In this document: positions 11,902 through 23,280 of the stretch, one piece after another | Layout: each line of letters begins with the position of its first letter | Numbering within the stretch: position 1 is the stretch's first letter | Assembly: GCA_027946365.1 (NCBI GenBank) | Contig: JAPEUQ010000023.1 | Coordinates: 248,001-312,000, forward strand | DNA length: 64,000 bases | From: Kalmusia sp. IMI 367209 | Taxonomy: Eukaryota > Ascomycota > Dothideomycetes > Pleosporales > Didymosphaeriaceae | Direction: 5' to 3' | The notes under the pieces: model-generated | What the model was told of the DNA's origin: nothing | Databases searched by the model: none | Seen by the model: only the letters and a program-made list of their open reading frames with translations | Position numbers and translations under genes: made by a program

Positions 11902-12342
11902 TTAAGCAAAAGTTGGGGTGGTGAAGCTTTGGATTGCCTTCAATGCATTGCCGTTGTTTGCACGCAGGAGTTCGGTGGCTCTCTGTTTCGGGAGCTCTAG
12001 CTCTGACACCTTTGATCGGCATTAGCATTCTTGCACCCTAATCATGTAATGCGAATACCCTTCGTCTCTCAGAAGGTATAGACGTACTAGCAAGGACACA
12101 TCTGCAGGCTCGATCTTAATAGCTTTCTTGGGAGCCTCTCCACCCTTCCCCTGTACACTCAAGTTCTTTATCGCCTCGCCCAATGCCTTAGTATCCACTT
12201 CTTTCTTGCCTGCCGCATCATCCTCCTGCGCGTCGAGCGTCGAGAGTGCGGCAGCAGCTTTGCGGTCTTCGGCGCTGCCTGAGGGTGCAGGGGCCTCGGA
12301 GGCGCCTTCCTGAATGTTGGACGGTTGCGGTTCTTCGGCCAT
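11902..12342 (-). CDS. HYPK-like N-terminal acetyltransferase (NatA) partner
   Basis: Exons 12342-12088 and 12009-11902, 120 aa. An acidic, Ala/Ser-rich N-terminus leads into a helix (VDTKALGEAIKNLSV). A UBA-like C-terminal domain follows at residues about 76-120 (KIEPADVSLL, then ELELPKQRATELLRANNG and ALKAIQSF). This arrangement is that of HYPK and its fungal counterparts, which bind the Naa15/Naa10 NatA complex at the ribosome and regulate N-terminal acetylation. The UBA is split by an intron in phase 0. Divergent from the DAHP synthase gene. Confidence 0.85.
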
Positions 12343-12978
12343 GATGTTCTGGTGGTTTTGGGAGGTGTGTGTGAACGAATGTGACTTGCTGAGGAGGGAA
12401 CAGTAGGTTTACATCAGCGGGGTCGAAGGATGGCTGTGCCAAGAGTTCGAGAATTGTGGGGAAGGCGCAAGATGCGGCTATTCTTGCCGGGATGTGTGGC
12501 CTTTAGTTCTTGCACCGTGTGAGTGTGAGAAAATCACGTACAACTCGTGCTCGCCACTTATTCCAACGTCAATTTGTTTTGGAATTAAGATCAGACAGCT
12601 CCTCAGGTGCGTTGCTTCGTATTTGAATTTTCTGCCCATTTGCATTTTGACTTCGAGTTGCTGTTCGAAGCATATTACACAGCCTTGAGTCATGACCTTG
12701 TTCAGGCAGCGTAATACGTGAGCTGCAGCAAACCAATCTAAACTTTCGTAATTGGGCAGAAGCCCTTTCGAATGACGCTATTCAAACCCATTCAAGTTAT
12801 ACTGCGTCGGCTATATTGTTTATGAAATTGCCCCCGTACACAGATACATCCGGAGATCGTAACTATGAGAAATGTCGATCGTATACACGGGCTAACACGC
12901 TCAGCTTGATATAAACCTACCTCAGCTCTGTTTCGAGCTATTTGGGGCTCATAATATTTTTCAACCCGATTGCTCACA
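12343..12978. promoter_or_regulatory. Divergent promoter region HYPK-like / DAHP synthase
   Basis: About 640 bp between two divergent starts with no credible frame. Presumed to hold both promoters; no specific site recognised. Confidence 0.5.
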
Positions 12979-14453
12979 ATGGGTTCAACAGCAGATTGGT
13001 CGCCGGCTTGTAAGTCAATTCTCTATGAATGCGCAGTCACTAATCTGCACAGCCTGGCGATCAAAACCTATCAAACAAGTGGTCACATATGACGATCAGG
13101 CCGCTGTATCTGTAGCGTTGTCGAAACTCTCAAGCCTACCTCCCATTGTCACACCATCAGAGATCGTCAAGCTGAAATCTAGCCTACGGGATGCAGCACT
13201 AGGAAAGTCATTCTTGCTCCAGGGAGGAGACTGTGCAGAGCTTTTCTCTTACTGCGCAGATGATCCAATCAACGCGAAGATCAAGCTTCTACTGCAGATG
13301 AGTTTGGTTCTAATCTGGGGTTCGAATAAGCCTGTCATCCGTATCGGCCGCATGGCGGGACAGTATGCGAAACCTCGATCCAGTCCGACAGAGATTGTGG
13401 ATGGCAAGGAGATGCCAAGCTTCCGAGGCGACATTCTGAATGGGTTTGACCCTGCTCATCGCCATGTGGACCCGGATAGACTGGTGACTGCGTACTTCCA
13501 CTCTGCTACGACATTGAATTACATCCGAGGGCAGCTGTCTAGCGGCATTGCTGACTTGCATAATCCTCTGGACTGGGATCTGGGCCATGTTCAGGACCAG
13601 GGGCTGCAAGAGAAATATTCGAGGATTGTTTCAAATATCTCAGAGTCGCTCCGCTTCATGAGGACCATTGGCGCGGACACATCTGGAAAGCTACAGACGG
13701 TGGATCTATACACCAGCCACGAGGGCCTTGTTCTGGAGTATGAGCAAAGCTTGACAAGAAGACTAAAGCACCCTGTCGGCTACAAATCAGGGCAATCGAG
13801 TGACGGCAAAGGATGGTACAACACCTCCGCTCACTTCATCTGGATTGGTGACCGCACCAGACAGATTGATGGAGGCCATGTTGAGTACTTCCGCGGCATT
13901 GAGAACCCTATCGGGATCAAAGTTGGACCGTCCATGAAGAATGATGAGCTGGTCGAATTACTCGACATTGTGAATCCAGACAAGGAGGTCGGCAAAGTCA
14001 CTCTTATTACGCGTTATGGAAAAGACAAAGTGGAGTCCATGTTGGGACCGCATATTGAAGCAGTGAAGAGCAGCGGCCATGTTGTTGTTTGGCAGTGTGA
14101 TCCTATGCACGGGTAAGTTGGACCCGGCATTGTTTCCCCTCGGTGCTGACAGATTTTGCAGCAACACACACAGTACACCTACTGGTATCAAAACACGATC
14201 TTTCAATAGCATCTTCTCTGAGCTTTCTTCAGCCTTGAAGATCCATAAGCAGCATGGCTCTTTCCTTGGTGGGATGCACCTCGAGTTGACTGGGGATGCG
14301 GTAACGGAATGCACGGGTGGAAGTGAAGGTCTAGCAGAAGAGGATCTAAGCCTGAACTACACGACTTATTGCGACCCCAGGCTTAACGAAAAGCAGGCTT
14401 TGGAGCTAGCATTCCTTGTCGCTGGTCACTACCGCGAAGATAGTGCACTGTGA
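12979..14453 (+). CDS. Class II 3-deoxy-7-phosphoheptulonate (DAHP) synthase
   Basis: Exons 12979-13009, 13053-14112 and 14162-14453, 460 aa. It catalyses phosphoenolpyruvate plus erythrose 4-phosphate to DAHP, the first step of the shikimate pathway. Class II (plant/microbial, AroH-II) signatures run throughout: MGSTADWSPASW start, LLQGGDCAE, RIGRMAGQYAKPRSSP, the metal/substrate motifs around DLHNPLDWDLGHV, TSHEGLVLEYEQ, WIGDRTRQ, NPIGIKVGPSM, WQCDPMHGNTHSTP and GGMHLELTGD. The length is close to the usual ~460-480 aa. Fungi usually also have class I isozymes; this type may serve housekeeping or secondary metabolism. No biosynthetic cluster adjoins it. Confidence 0.95.
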
Positions 14454-14716
14454 GTAAGAGGTTTAGGCATAGGGTTAGGAGTGAAGATACAATAGCATTG
14501 TGATAGTATCAAAAGTATTCATTCGTATATCCTTCGGTCTAAAGCGGGATACTCGATCAATGCTCAACAGCGAGTGGTAATCCCAAGAGTCAAGTGCTTT
14601 GCTATTCACGTGACGCAAACCAAACGTCATGGCCCAAGCTCCTAGGATTTTTAGCTTGGACGTTTGATAGAGCTGCGTCTCAACAAGTCGCCCACGTCCT
14701 ATCACAGACCTCAAGT

Positions 14717-15367
14717 ATGGGCTCATCAGCGTCCAAAGGTGCCCGCGCTGCCGGCGCAAGTGTGCGTAAATATCCTAGTCGTCCTGCCCCTTCAACGATG
14801 CGTCCTCCCGTTTCCGCCACCCCTCCATCGCATTCCACCGACATTGGTTCCACGGTACATCCGCCACCGCAGACGAGCGAGTCCAAGACGCAGGGTAAGC
14901 AATCAGTGCTTGCGCTTCAAGTTCAATGCTAAGATAGAGAAGCAATCGATCTGGATGCGCGCGATCCCGCCTTCGCCTCCCGCCTTAGTTCCATGGGTGT
15001 GGTGCAACCAAACCCGCATTATTCGCCTTCGTCGACATCGTCCTTCGACCCACAGCGTCATACATCATCCGAATTTCCTTCAGACATGATGACTGAGCTG
15101 CCACAATCAGCATTCCCGGACCCGCGCGACAACCCAGTATTGAGGCTCCTAGAGGCGCGACAGAGGATACAGGAAGAGGCAGATCAAGAGCTCGAAAACG
15201 TTGGCAGACGAGACTTCCAAGGGAGGAAGTATGTAGATGCTGGAGTGATCACACTAGCATTGATGAGACGGCAGCGCGGCGAGCCAGAGGCGCGCATCGA
15301 GGAGGCGCTTGGCATCAAGAGAGGGAGGTTAAGCGCACTCAAAGAAGGCATCGTTTCATCAATCTAA
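14717..15367 (+). CDS. Conserved small fungal protein with N-myristoylation motif
   Basis: Exons 14717-14894 and 14934-15367, 203 aa. The start MGSSASKG fits an N-myristoylation signal (Gly2, Ser at position 6 region), suggesting membrane attachment. A Pro/Ser-rich linker follows. The C-terminal ~90 residues form a helical domain (PVLRLLEARQRIQEEAD, then GVITLALMRRQRGEPEARIEEALGIKRGRLSAL) that looks like a short helix-turn-helix fold. The intron I infer is only 39 nt, unusually short, but it is the only one that keeps phase. Function unknown. Confidence 0.7.
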
Positions 15368-15609
15368 TCATTTCATGGAGCTACGTAAAGCATGATCTCC
15401 AAACATTGCGACGCGTCCAAGGTCCAAAACGCAGGCTCGATGATGTGAGCGGTGACCAACTCCGGATCCGATTGCGCCTGCAACACCAAAGGAGACCCAA
15501 AACCTATCCGGAAAAATAACCAATCCGGTCAATCCTAATGGCAACGCTCCCTGCCCATGCAAATCCCATCCATGCCGTTACGCCCGTTGCTCGTAAAAAA
15601 TGCCGGTAT

Positions 15610-16191
15610 CTAGAACTCCCTGTGTTCGTAGATCCAGTTGTTCAAGGCTGTCAAAGCTAAGTTCAAGCTTTCCTGGCTGATCTCGAGGCCACCTCCCCCC
15701 TCGTCCCCGACCTTGACCAGGCCGTCCATTCTTGATTTGCCGGGGCGTGATCCGCGGAGCACTCGCCAGCGAGTCCGGTTTGCATTGGCGCTGAATGTGG
15801 GACATGAAGGGGAGACATCTTCTTTCTCGTGCAACAGCTGGAGAGCCTCGAGCATGTTGAGGAAGATGCTATATGAATGAATCAGATGGGTTTGGAATAA
15901 AAGCGAGTGGAGTTGGACGCACCTCTGTGTGAGTTTGATATCGTGGTCCCAGTTGTAGGCCGCCGACCGGAAACTGTTCCCCTGTGCGGCAATGTCGAGA
16001 AAGACGAAGAGGCTTTCCTCTACGCTGATCTCCGGTGGGACGTTGGGAGTCCTGTCCGCGTGCTCTACGAGCCAGTCGGCGAGCTGAACGAAGGTGATCT
16101 GGTCCATGTGGCAGAAGTCGTTGAATCGATCGGGAATGCCATTGAGCAACCCGCGCGCCCTCTCAGCACCCGCGTTGCCTGTAACAGCCAT
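15610..16191 (-). CDS. Solo Harbinger-transposase-type N-terminal domain protein
   Basis: Exons 16191-15923 and 15868-15610, 175 aa. Residues about 27-110 resemble the helical domain that precedes the DDE nuclease in fungal HARBI1/PIF-Harbinger transposases: MDQITFVQLADWL, then the ISVEESLFVFLDIAAQGNS block and a helix after the intron. The DDE_Tnp_4 nuclease is absent: after about residue 115 the protein turns into a short low-complexity, Gly-rich linker and a final helix. It may be domesticated or a truncated remnant, but the frame is intact and spliced cleanly. Promoter region shared with the Zn2Cys6 gene at 16906. Confidence 0.6.
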   Translation of the reverse strand: MAVTGNAGAERARGLLNGIPDRFNDFCHMDQITFVQLADWLVEHADRTPNVPPEISVEESLFVFLDIAAQGNSFRSAAYNWDHDIKLTQRCVQLHSLLFQTHLIHSYSIFLNMLEALQLLHEKEDVSPSCPTFSANANRTRWRVLRGSRPGKSRMDGLVKVGDEGGGGLEISQESLNLALTALNNWIYEHREF

Positions 16192-16905
16192 GTCGATGGT
16201 CTCGTCTCGGTCCAGACGAAAATCCAGGTGGAGTGATGGTGGGTGGGAGAGCTAGTCAGGCGATGTGATATATGTACGCGGGATCAATGGTAGTAGCAAA
16301 CTGAGGCACTGGAAACGAGTGTCTTCTACGGATCGATTAGTTCCACATCCAGACTGTGCGACGGAGACGAAAGAGAGGTCGTGCAATCTGCTCAGGTGCT
16401 TGTGTGAGGCGCCAGGCGGCGCGGTGGGGCCGGTGTGGTTCTGGCATGTGAAAGCGCACCGGGCACCATGACGTGCCTTTGCAGCCAATTATAGCCTTTA
16501 CCGCGCCGACAAAGCGTCGCCCAGTGCGTTTCCTCCAACGTGCTGGTTTGGGATGCTGCATCGGAGTCAGACACGCCTTGGTCGATGCCAAAATTCCCCG
16601 TTGCTCGGGCCGTTCGAGTGAGCCCCGATCATGCGCCCTGTGACGAACCCGGATTGTCCTCGATCTGCCAAGCCTCGTGACGACCAGGTCCGCTCCTTCG
16701 ACACCAAGCGACGGCTGCGCCGAGGTGGAATTCCGCCTAAATGCACAGCTGAGTCAAGTTAGCGACGCGACGCGACTGTTGGACAGCGCCCTTCCGCCTT
16801 GTATACTAATACAATCGCGAGCTTACATAGCCCGTGTAAGCTCTGCTTGATTTCATCAGTCCTGCGACCGAGTTGCACACTGCTCATGTTTCACGACCCC
16901 CGACC
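16192..16905. promoter_or_regulatory. Divergent intergenic region
   Basis: About 710 bp between the solo transposase-domain gene and the Zn2Cys6 gene. Only short frames in every phase; presumed promoters. Confidence 0.45.
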
Positions 16906-18057
16906 ATGCTCGGATACATATCCTCGACACGCAAGAAATCCTGTCGGCAGTGCGTCAAGGCGAAACGGAGATGCGATCTCGGCTATCCCTGCTGTAAACG
17001 CTGCTTTTCCAAGGCGCTCGACTGCGCTTATCCAAATGCTTCGGTCCGCGAAGCTGAAGTGGTCATAAGGCAGCGAACTCCGGATCTCGCTCCGCTGCCC
17101 GGCGACGTCGACATCGTGTGGGCCCCTGCTGAGCCCTCTAATTTCGACCCCGCGCTGCTGCAGACATCCGAGTCGTCGTCCAGCCCTGAGAGTCTGCCGG
17201 AGCAGAGTCAGAACCGTGTATATTGGAAACGAAGCGCAGAGCCGCAAGTCAGTCGGCATCTTTTGCCCAAGATATGGGCGCCTAGCTGGTTGAACGACGA
17301 ACAGGTGTTGTTCATGGTCAGTCGGATGCGCAGCTTCGTGCCGACGTTAGCATTTACTGGCTGCAACACCTTCGTACACGCAAAGCTATATGAAAAGCAC
17401 CAACCAGCAGCGTTCCAGGATAGCTGCAGCTTGTCTGCACTGTACCTCGCCAAAACGAAACAAAACACACACATCATCCATAGATCAATTGAAGACAAAA
17501 TCAATGGTCTAATAGCCTCCTCCCACGGCTGGTCGCTCCCCGAACACCTCGCCGCCGTCCAGGCCCTCATCATCTACCAAATCATCCGCCTCTTCGACGG
17601 CGACACCAACATACCCTTTCGTTCCGCCGCCGCCCGGCAGAATCACCTCCTCGAAGTCTGGACCGCACATCTTTGGAAACGCTCTTTCAGCGAGCCCATC
17701 TCCTTCAAGAAGCCCTGGGACGCCTGGGTCTTCTACGAGTCGCTGCGCCGCACCGTCATGATATCAGTGTTTTTGCGAGGAGGCTGGACTGCTCTGACAC
17801 AAGACGGGTTGTGTGATCAGGTTCCTGTGCTGGCGCGACTTCCTTTGTCCAAGGGCGATGGATTTTGGGATATCGATGAGGCCGAGTTTGAGAGGAGGGT
17901 TGAGGGCGAAGAAGGAAAGGATCAATTGATTGCTTACGGGGACTTTTCGCTTACATGGCAGCCTGGAGATGACCTGGAGAAGCTAACCGAGTTTCAGAGG
18001 TTATTGCTTGCGCCTTGTAGAGGTGCAGTAGACCCGAGGCTATACCTTGCCGAATAG
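16906..18057 (+). CDS. Zn(II)2Cys6 transcription factor, 383 aa
   Basis: Single exon. The ATG at 16906 (MLGYISSTRKKS) is the first ATG in frame. The zinc cluster lies at residues 13-40 with spacing C-x2-C-x6-C-x6-C-x2-C-x6-C (CRQC, KRRC, CKRC, LDC), preceded by a basic stretch. The remaining ~300 residues are helical (AVQALIIYQIIRLFDGD and neighbours) and match the short C-terminal type found in fungal secondary-metabolism and stress regulators rather than the full Fungal_trans domain. Targets unknown. It would act in the nucleus as a gene activator or repressor. Confidence 0.88.
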   Translation: MLGYISSTRKKSCRQCVKAKRRCDLGYPCCKRCFSKALDCAYPNASVREAEVVIRQRTPDLAPLPGDVDIVWAPAEPSNFDPALLQTSESSSSPESLPEQSQNRVYWKRSAEPQVSRHLLPKIWAPSWLNDEQVLFMVSRMRSFVPTLAFTGCNTFVHAKLYEKHQPAAFQDSCSLSALYLAKTKQNTHIIHRSIEDKINGLIASSHGWSLPEHLAAVQALIIYQIIRLFDGDTNIPFRSAAARQNHLLEVWTAHLWKRSFSEPISFKKPWDAWVFYESLRRTVMISVFLRGGWTALTQDGLCDQVPVLARLPLSKGDGFWDIDEAEFERRVEGEEGKDQLIAYGDFSLTWQPGDDLEKLTEFQRLLLAPCRGAVDPRLYLAE

Positions 18058-19335
18058 GGCCTTATGCGAGATATTCCACAGCAGATACACGGCATCTCCA
18101 CTCCGATATGTGTACACAGTTACGTGCACGACTTTTCCACTTCGACCTACGTACAATTACACAATTGCGAAATCGATTGAATTACGAAGAGCACCGAGGC
18201 ATGATCAACAAGGCACGACCTTTTGACACAGTCATTACAAGCTACACGTCTATTCTCCCTCAAACAATCAGAAGGGGGACGATGGAAAGGATTGAGATAG
18301 AAACCCCTGGAATAGTTGCAGCAAGAGCTAGCGTTACCTGCGGAGATGATCCGCGCACGAATGGTCGATCTACCTCGCGTTTCAACGTCACTGTATCACA
18401 CTCAAATTTGGAGAAGAGTTGGGAACTCGGCAAGTAATCGATTGATGAAGCATATATGGCTGTCTCTCCGGTGCACATCTCACGATAGAACGCATCGAAA
18501 TGCTTCCGGTACTGGAACTTCCATAGCCAATCACCTCATGGGCGGCACGGAATCGGATCGACAAGTTTACATTGTGGACTACATTGGGTCTAGGAAATGC
18601 GGGGTTTCTCACCTCGTAATGCACATAGCTCGTCTTTGCTGCATGGCAGATTCTCCGCAGCATCGGACCTTCCATGCAATGGCTTCAATGTTGCGGTGTA
18701 CAATGTAGATGATAAGAACCTACGAAAGGCAGCCAGTCCGTGGAACGATACGACTGCTTCGGATGGACGTCCTAGCTCGGTCAGACTTGCGACCCCATCG
18801 TCACTATGATACCAAGTAAGGACGTTGTCCGCGAATTTGTGCTTGGGAGCAACGGCATTTTACAGGTCTTGAAGAAAGGTATGCATGTAGCAAATACCTT
18901 CTTAACCCTAGCCGTTTAGTAATATCTTTTTAAGGAACAATCATCATCGATACATCCTCTTCATCCACACTTTCCACGATTCATTCTGGGCGATGACCTA
19001 TCCACCTCCTCCCTAAACCTGATCGATTCCCCCATGAACACAAACATACATGCATGCCACGGACGCTGGCGAATGTACCCTCATGGCCACTCCTCCTAAG
19101 TCTCGTTTGACTCGTAGCTCTCGTCGACCCACTTGATCCGCACTTCACCTTGCTTTACCCAGGCGATCCAATACCTACTATCCGAGCTATTGTACTCGGC
19201 ATCCCCGGTCTGCTGATTACAGCTTTAGGCGTCCCATACGATTCCCCATCCCCACCGAACCACTCTTTAAACTCAGCCTTCTTCGGATCTTCAAAGATCA
19301 TATTCCTTTCGGCAACGCTCTCAACAGGCGGTAGA
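18058..19335. other. Gene-free interval
   Basis: About 1.3 kb. Several overlapping frames of 70-130 codons on both strands around 18260-18810 have no family likeness and no splice logic. A 70-codon minus frame at 19155-19367 lies next to the possible small secreted gene but could not be joined to it. Confidence 0.4.
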
Positions 19336-19908
19336 TCATGGCTTGCTGGGACCAAAGCGTATGGCAACTCGGTCGATCATTTCACCTTGAGAGGGGTACA
19401 TCTGCACTCCTATCTCTGTCGTCAGAAAAAGGCCGTGCCGAGTAGTCGAAGGCACGCTTGCAGCACCATTCAATGCTATTTCGAGGCTCAATCTTCCGCC
19501 CTCTAGCTCCTGATCGTCTGGCTTTAGTAAGATGACTATTTTCCCCGCTGGAGGACGTGCTCAATGGTTGCTTGAGCTCATGCAGCAGTTATGATTGGGA
19601 GTGGGTGCCCAGGACCGCACGATAAACTTTCGAGGTCTGGCTCAGTCTCACTGGGCAAGTGCGTTTGATCCCTCGCTCCTACCCTTACTTACTTTCCTCT
19701 TGTCACTGTCACTATACTGTACCTATAAGAATGTTCTTGGAAGATATGGGTGGTATTTTTGAGCTCGTGGGGCTGTCTGCTTGAATGCTATAGGTAGCAG
19801 AAATAAACAATGGCCCCATAGGCACTCAACACGATCCTTCACATTGCTTGTGACACCTTGAACGAAGCCTGCAATACTGGAGACCAGAAGGGCAGTCAAG
19901 TTCTTCAT
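19336..19908 (-). CDS. Possible small secreted protein (tentative model)
   Basis: Tentative exons 19908-19843, 19722-19689 and 19547-19336, 103 aa. The first exon starts with ATG and encodes a good signal peptide (MKNLTALLVSSIAGFVQG). The last exon is an open, coding-like frame with alternating hydrophobic residues (GKIVILLKPDDQELEGGRLS and onward), ending at a TGA at 19336. Joining needs a GTGAAG donor and a GTAAGG donor, both plausible but not strong. Alternative splice choices keep other frames open, and a further 70-codon frame continues past the stop in another phase, so the gene could also be decayed. No family recognised. Confidence 0.3.
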
Positions 19909-20010
19909 GTGTGAACGACATTATGTTATGCTCGAACGATTGATTATGGAGGGGAAGATTGGGCAGAACCGCTAGGCCGACAATCAGCCCGCAAAGGATT
20001 CAGCTGAGCC

Positions 20011-22225
20011 CTACAATAAAGCTTCCCAGGACGACCAGTCAATCATGTCGAAGTCGAAATTAGCTGGCAGTGAATAGCTGGGATCAGAGTTGAAAGATTG
20101 CGCGATCTCTTCAACGCTCGCAGACGAGTCAGTCAGTGGCAGATTGAAGTTGTAACACAATTGCCTGATCCACTCGGGGTTCTCCATCGCAATCCCACTG
20201 TGCACACCCGATCTCTGCTGTCGCATCTGAATATCATAGTTCTGCCACGCTGCGACTGTGATGCGTGCGATGAATATCACCTCCGGGCGATTCACGGCCG
20301 TCATCAGATCCGGATGAACATCGTACACACGACCAATCAAGCTCCACAAATCCACAACGTTTTGGTCATCATATCTCTGATGCACTTCGAGGATCACGTA
20401 TACGACTAGGTCTGTTAGTTTAGTTCACTGTACCGCATGGCTTGGTGAGCGATATCGAAAGACTTACAAGAAGCCGCCTGGAAGAAGATGTCGTTCGCCC
20501 ACCTGAAGCCAGAGATTGATGTTGTCGTTTGGCTCATTACGAAGTATTCTAAGCTCTTTGAGCAAATCGCAAGTAAATCGTCACGCGTTTGCGGCAGTAA
20601 TTCGGAGACCTTTGCGTTCACAAGCGTTGGTTGTCGTGCGTTGCTGCGAACTGCGAGAATGAATTGCCGGATTCCGATTTGCATGTGAACATGTAACGGA
20701 TCGAGGAGCTCGCAATGTTGCAAAAACCTCTCTGCCAGCATCTTCTCAATGTCGTCAATCCTGGCATCCTTCTCTGCAAGGGACAGATGCGGCGAAAGCA
20801 TGTAAGTCCTGCCTTCGGAACTATCTTTGCCCAGTGACTCGCGTCGCATTTGCAATATTCTATATCGCCATAGACAAGGCGATATGCTTGTTATACCTTT
20901 GCGTTCGCCGGGCATGACTTCTAGGTCTGCGCAGAAGTCACCATCCTCTAGGTTCGACGGGACCTTGGTATCCCAGTTGGCGAAGATGGTCAAGCTGAGA
21001 GTGCCCACGAGTCGCGCGGTAGCCAGTTCCATGAATTGCAGCTGCCACCATATACGCCGACGTTCTTCGCTTCGTACCACACTCAGACCGAACATGGAGC
21101 CATCGTGATGTAGACCCATTCGCTCAGCAACGCGACTGGCGATGCCCATGAGCGGATATACGGCTGCAGGCCGCGTGCGATCGCGTATAGCTAACTGTAT
21201 GGGTTATCTTAGGACGCAGCGCATGAGGGAAATGGATATTTGAACTCACAATATACAGCATGAAAGCTTGCAATACACGTTTATCTGTCGTTTCTGTATA
21301 ATTCGCTTTTGCCAAAGCATGTTCCAAGCTCCTCTGGCAATGAAGCAGAAACTCATGCTTCGGCTCGGACAAGATACTTTCACATTCCTCGTGTGACAAT
21401 GTCAACGCAGCGATGAATCTAATTCCGTTCAATAGTGCTTGCTCTTCGACTGATAACGCCAAGGCGTATTTCTGAGCTTTTTTGATCACGGGCGCTACTT
21501 CCCAGTCAAAGAATATTTTGACTAGGGGATGAACGTTCTTCAAAAATACTGGCCATACTACACTGAGATGGAGCGCTGGCGGTAGGGGTGTGAAGTAATC
21601 ATCGCTGTCCGGTGTCTGTCTTTGGTTCAGAATAGTTGGCAGGTAGTGGGTATTGATAGTCTGAGTGTTCGGTCGATGTGGATCTAGTGACTGATCATGA
21701 CCTTTCCAGCTGTACCACATTGGCCTACAGGGTGTATTTAGCGATGCAGCCAAAAAGTAGAAAAAACGGGAATAGATACGAGCGTACTAACGTTTCAATG
21801 TAAGTGATACCATCACCATGTGCTAATAGTTCTGATTCCCTCGGAGCAGGTCGGTGGGCTCGCCTCGCAGGAGATCGTCCATCATTGAGAGACTCAGAAG
21901 TGGTCGTTGACTCGTTTCGACACGGTCCATTCATTTCTGCGGTTTCCTGCGGAGTTCGTTCTCTTGGGTTACATGGGCTCTGTGCCTCATCAGCCAGCTT
22001 CGGGTTGCCGCCGAGGCTTCGGATGTACAGCTCCAGCCTCTCGATTCGTTCAGTGTGCTCACGAAGAATTTGAGGATCGATTCCACTCAACTCGGGATAC
22101 ACGCATTTGTCCTGTCTCCTTCGCTTGCAATGACAGCATGGCTGAACTTTGTCGCACCGTACTTTCCGTTTTGCGCACGGTATACAGCTGACGGGCTTTT
22201 TGCCGGAGGGCATATTGACGCACAT
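20011..22225 (-). CDS. Zn(II)2Cys6 transcription factor with Fungal_trans-type domain, 676 aa
   Basis: Exons 22225-21792, 21724-21250, 21194-20468 and 20405-20011. The zinc cluster is at residues 14-41 (CIPC, KVRC, CCHC, DKC), followed by a short coiled-coil dimer helix (ILREHTERIERLELYIRSLGG). The middle-homology region starts after about residue 230. It includes the signature stretch MGIASRVAERMGLHHDGS and the ERRRIWWQL helix of fungal_trans domains (PF04082). An acidic, Asp/Trp-rich C-terminus (FDFDMIDWSSWEALL) looks like an activation tail. The second possible start is 22213, four codons in. Targets unknown. Confidence 0.9.
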
Positions 22226-23280
22226 AAGTACCGCTATAAGATTATGGCCATAATAGACGTGCCTGTATATCTTATAAGACCCTTTTTCTATCAATCGATG
22301 TTTGTGATAGGAACGTTTACAGATGGCTGAAATGCAGATGAAAGTGGTGACGTTCAGAGCAACCTCGGTCAAAAGCCGAGATTCGCGTTCGGGACCGAAC
22401 CGAAAGGATCGGCACTGTACACTCACCACCACCCTTTTACAAAATGATATACGGCAATATAACGATTTACACTATCCCTAAACTATCTCTCACTACATGA
22501 GATGGTTTTTGTAGTTGGTCACCCACTTCGGCAAGCCCACTTTCTTCAATTATCTAGTTGAAATTTCCTCTAGGAATAGCAGGAAGTAGAGGTGACCCTA
22601 GCTTTAGCTCGCTCCCCTGCACAAGGACTCTAAACTTCCCATTTCCACACCAACTTAATGTAGCCCGAACTCACATAGTTCATACCGCCACTATAAGGCC
22701 CAGAGGTTAGCTCCATTCGCATTGGAGACAAGGCTTTCAGGCGAGCTGAGATATCTGTTGTTGCCAATTTTCAACATGAAGGTTGGTAATCTCATCTCCG
22801 TTTCACGAACCTACATTGCTTTGGAGTAGAAATGATCAATCGCATCGGCGTGGGCTAGAAGTAACTGCCCAAAGGAGCTTCAAAGTCTATATACTAGGTG
22901 CTTTTGACCACCTTGCCGTCGTGGGCGCTGCCTCCCTACCAGCCAGTACACAAAATTCATGTTGAAGTCTAAATTTGGTCTTAGGCAGAGGCTAGGTCGC
23001 GTTCGGCATCCAATTCGAGATCTGCGCTCAATCTACGGCGCAATCAGGATCCCGGCTAGTCTCTGGACAACTCCGACCGGAGTAGATATAAAGGGACTTG
23101 TAGCCATGGCTCATGCTGAGAAGGGCAGACAAAAAAGGTTCGACTGCCCCCTTTCATTGCAATAGCGTTTTCTGGCGGCAATCTACAATCTTTTGCTGTA
23201 TAGTAGCACTAAGGAGCATGGTACATGAAGAAGGTGCTCTGCATACACATTAGGTCAAGTTTTTGGAGCTAATGACATTT
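22226..23280. other. Gene-free interval upstream of the Zn2Cys6 gene
   Basis: About 1 kb with only short frames. A tRNA B-box-like GGTTCGACTGC near 23137 lacks any matching A box or cloverleaf. Confidence 0.45.

Noticed and set aside
18316..18708. 130-codon plus-strand frame
   Set aside because: No start context, splice partner or family similarity; an equally long frame runs on the other strand.
23137..23149. GGTTCGACTGC, resembling a tRNA B box
   Set aside because: No A box at the right distance and no acceptor stem could be folded around it.
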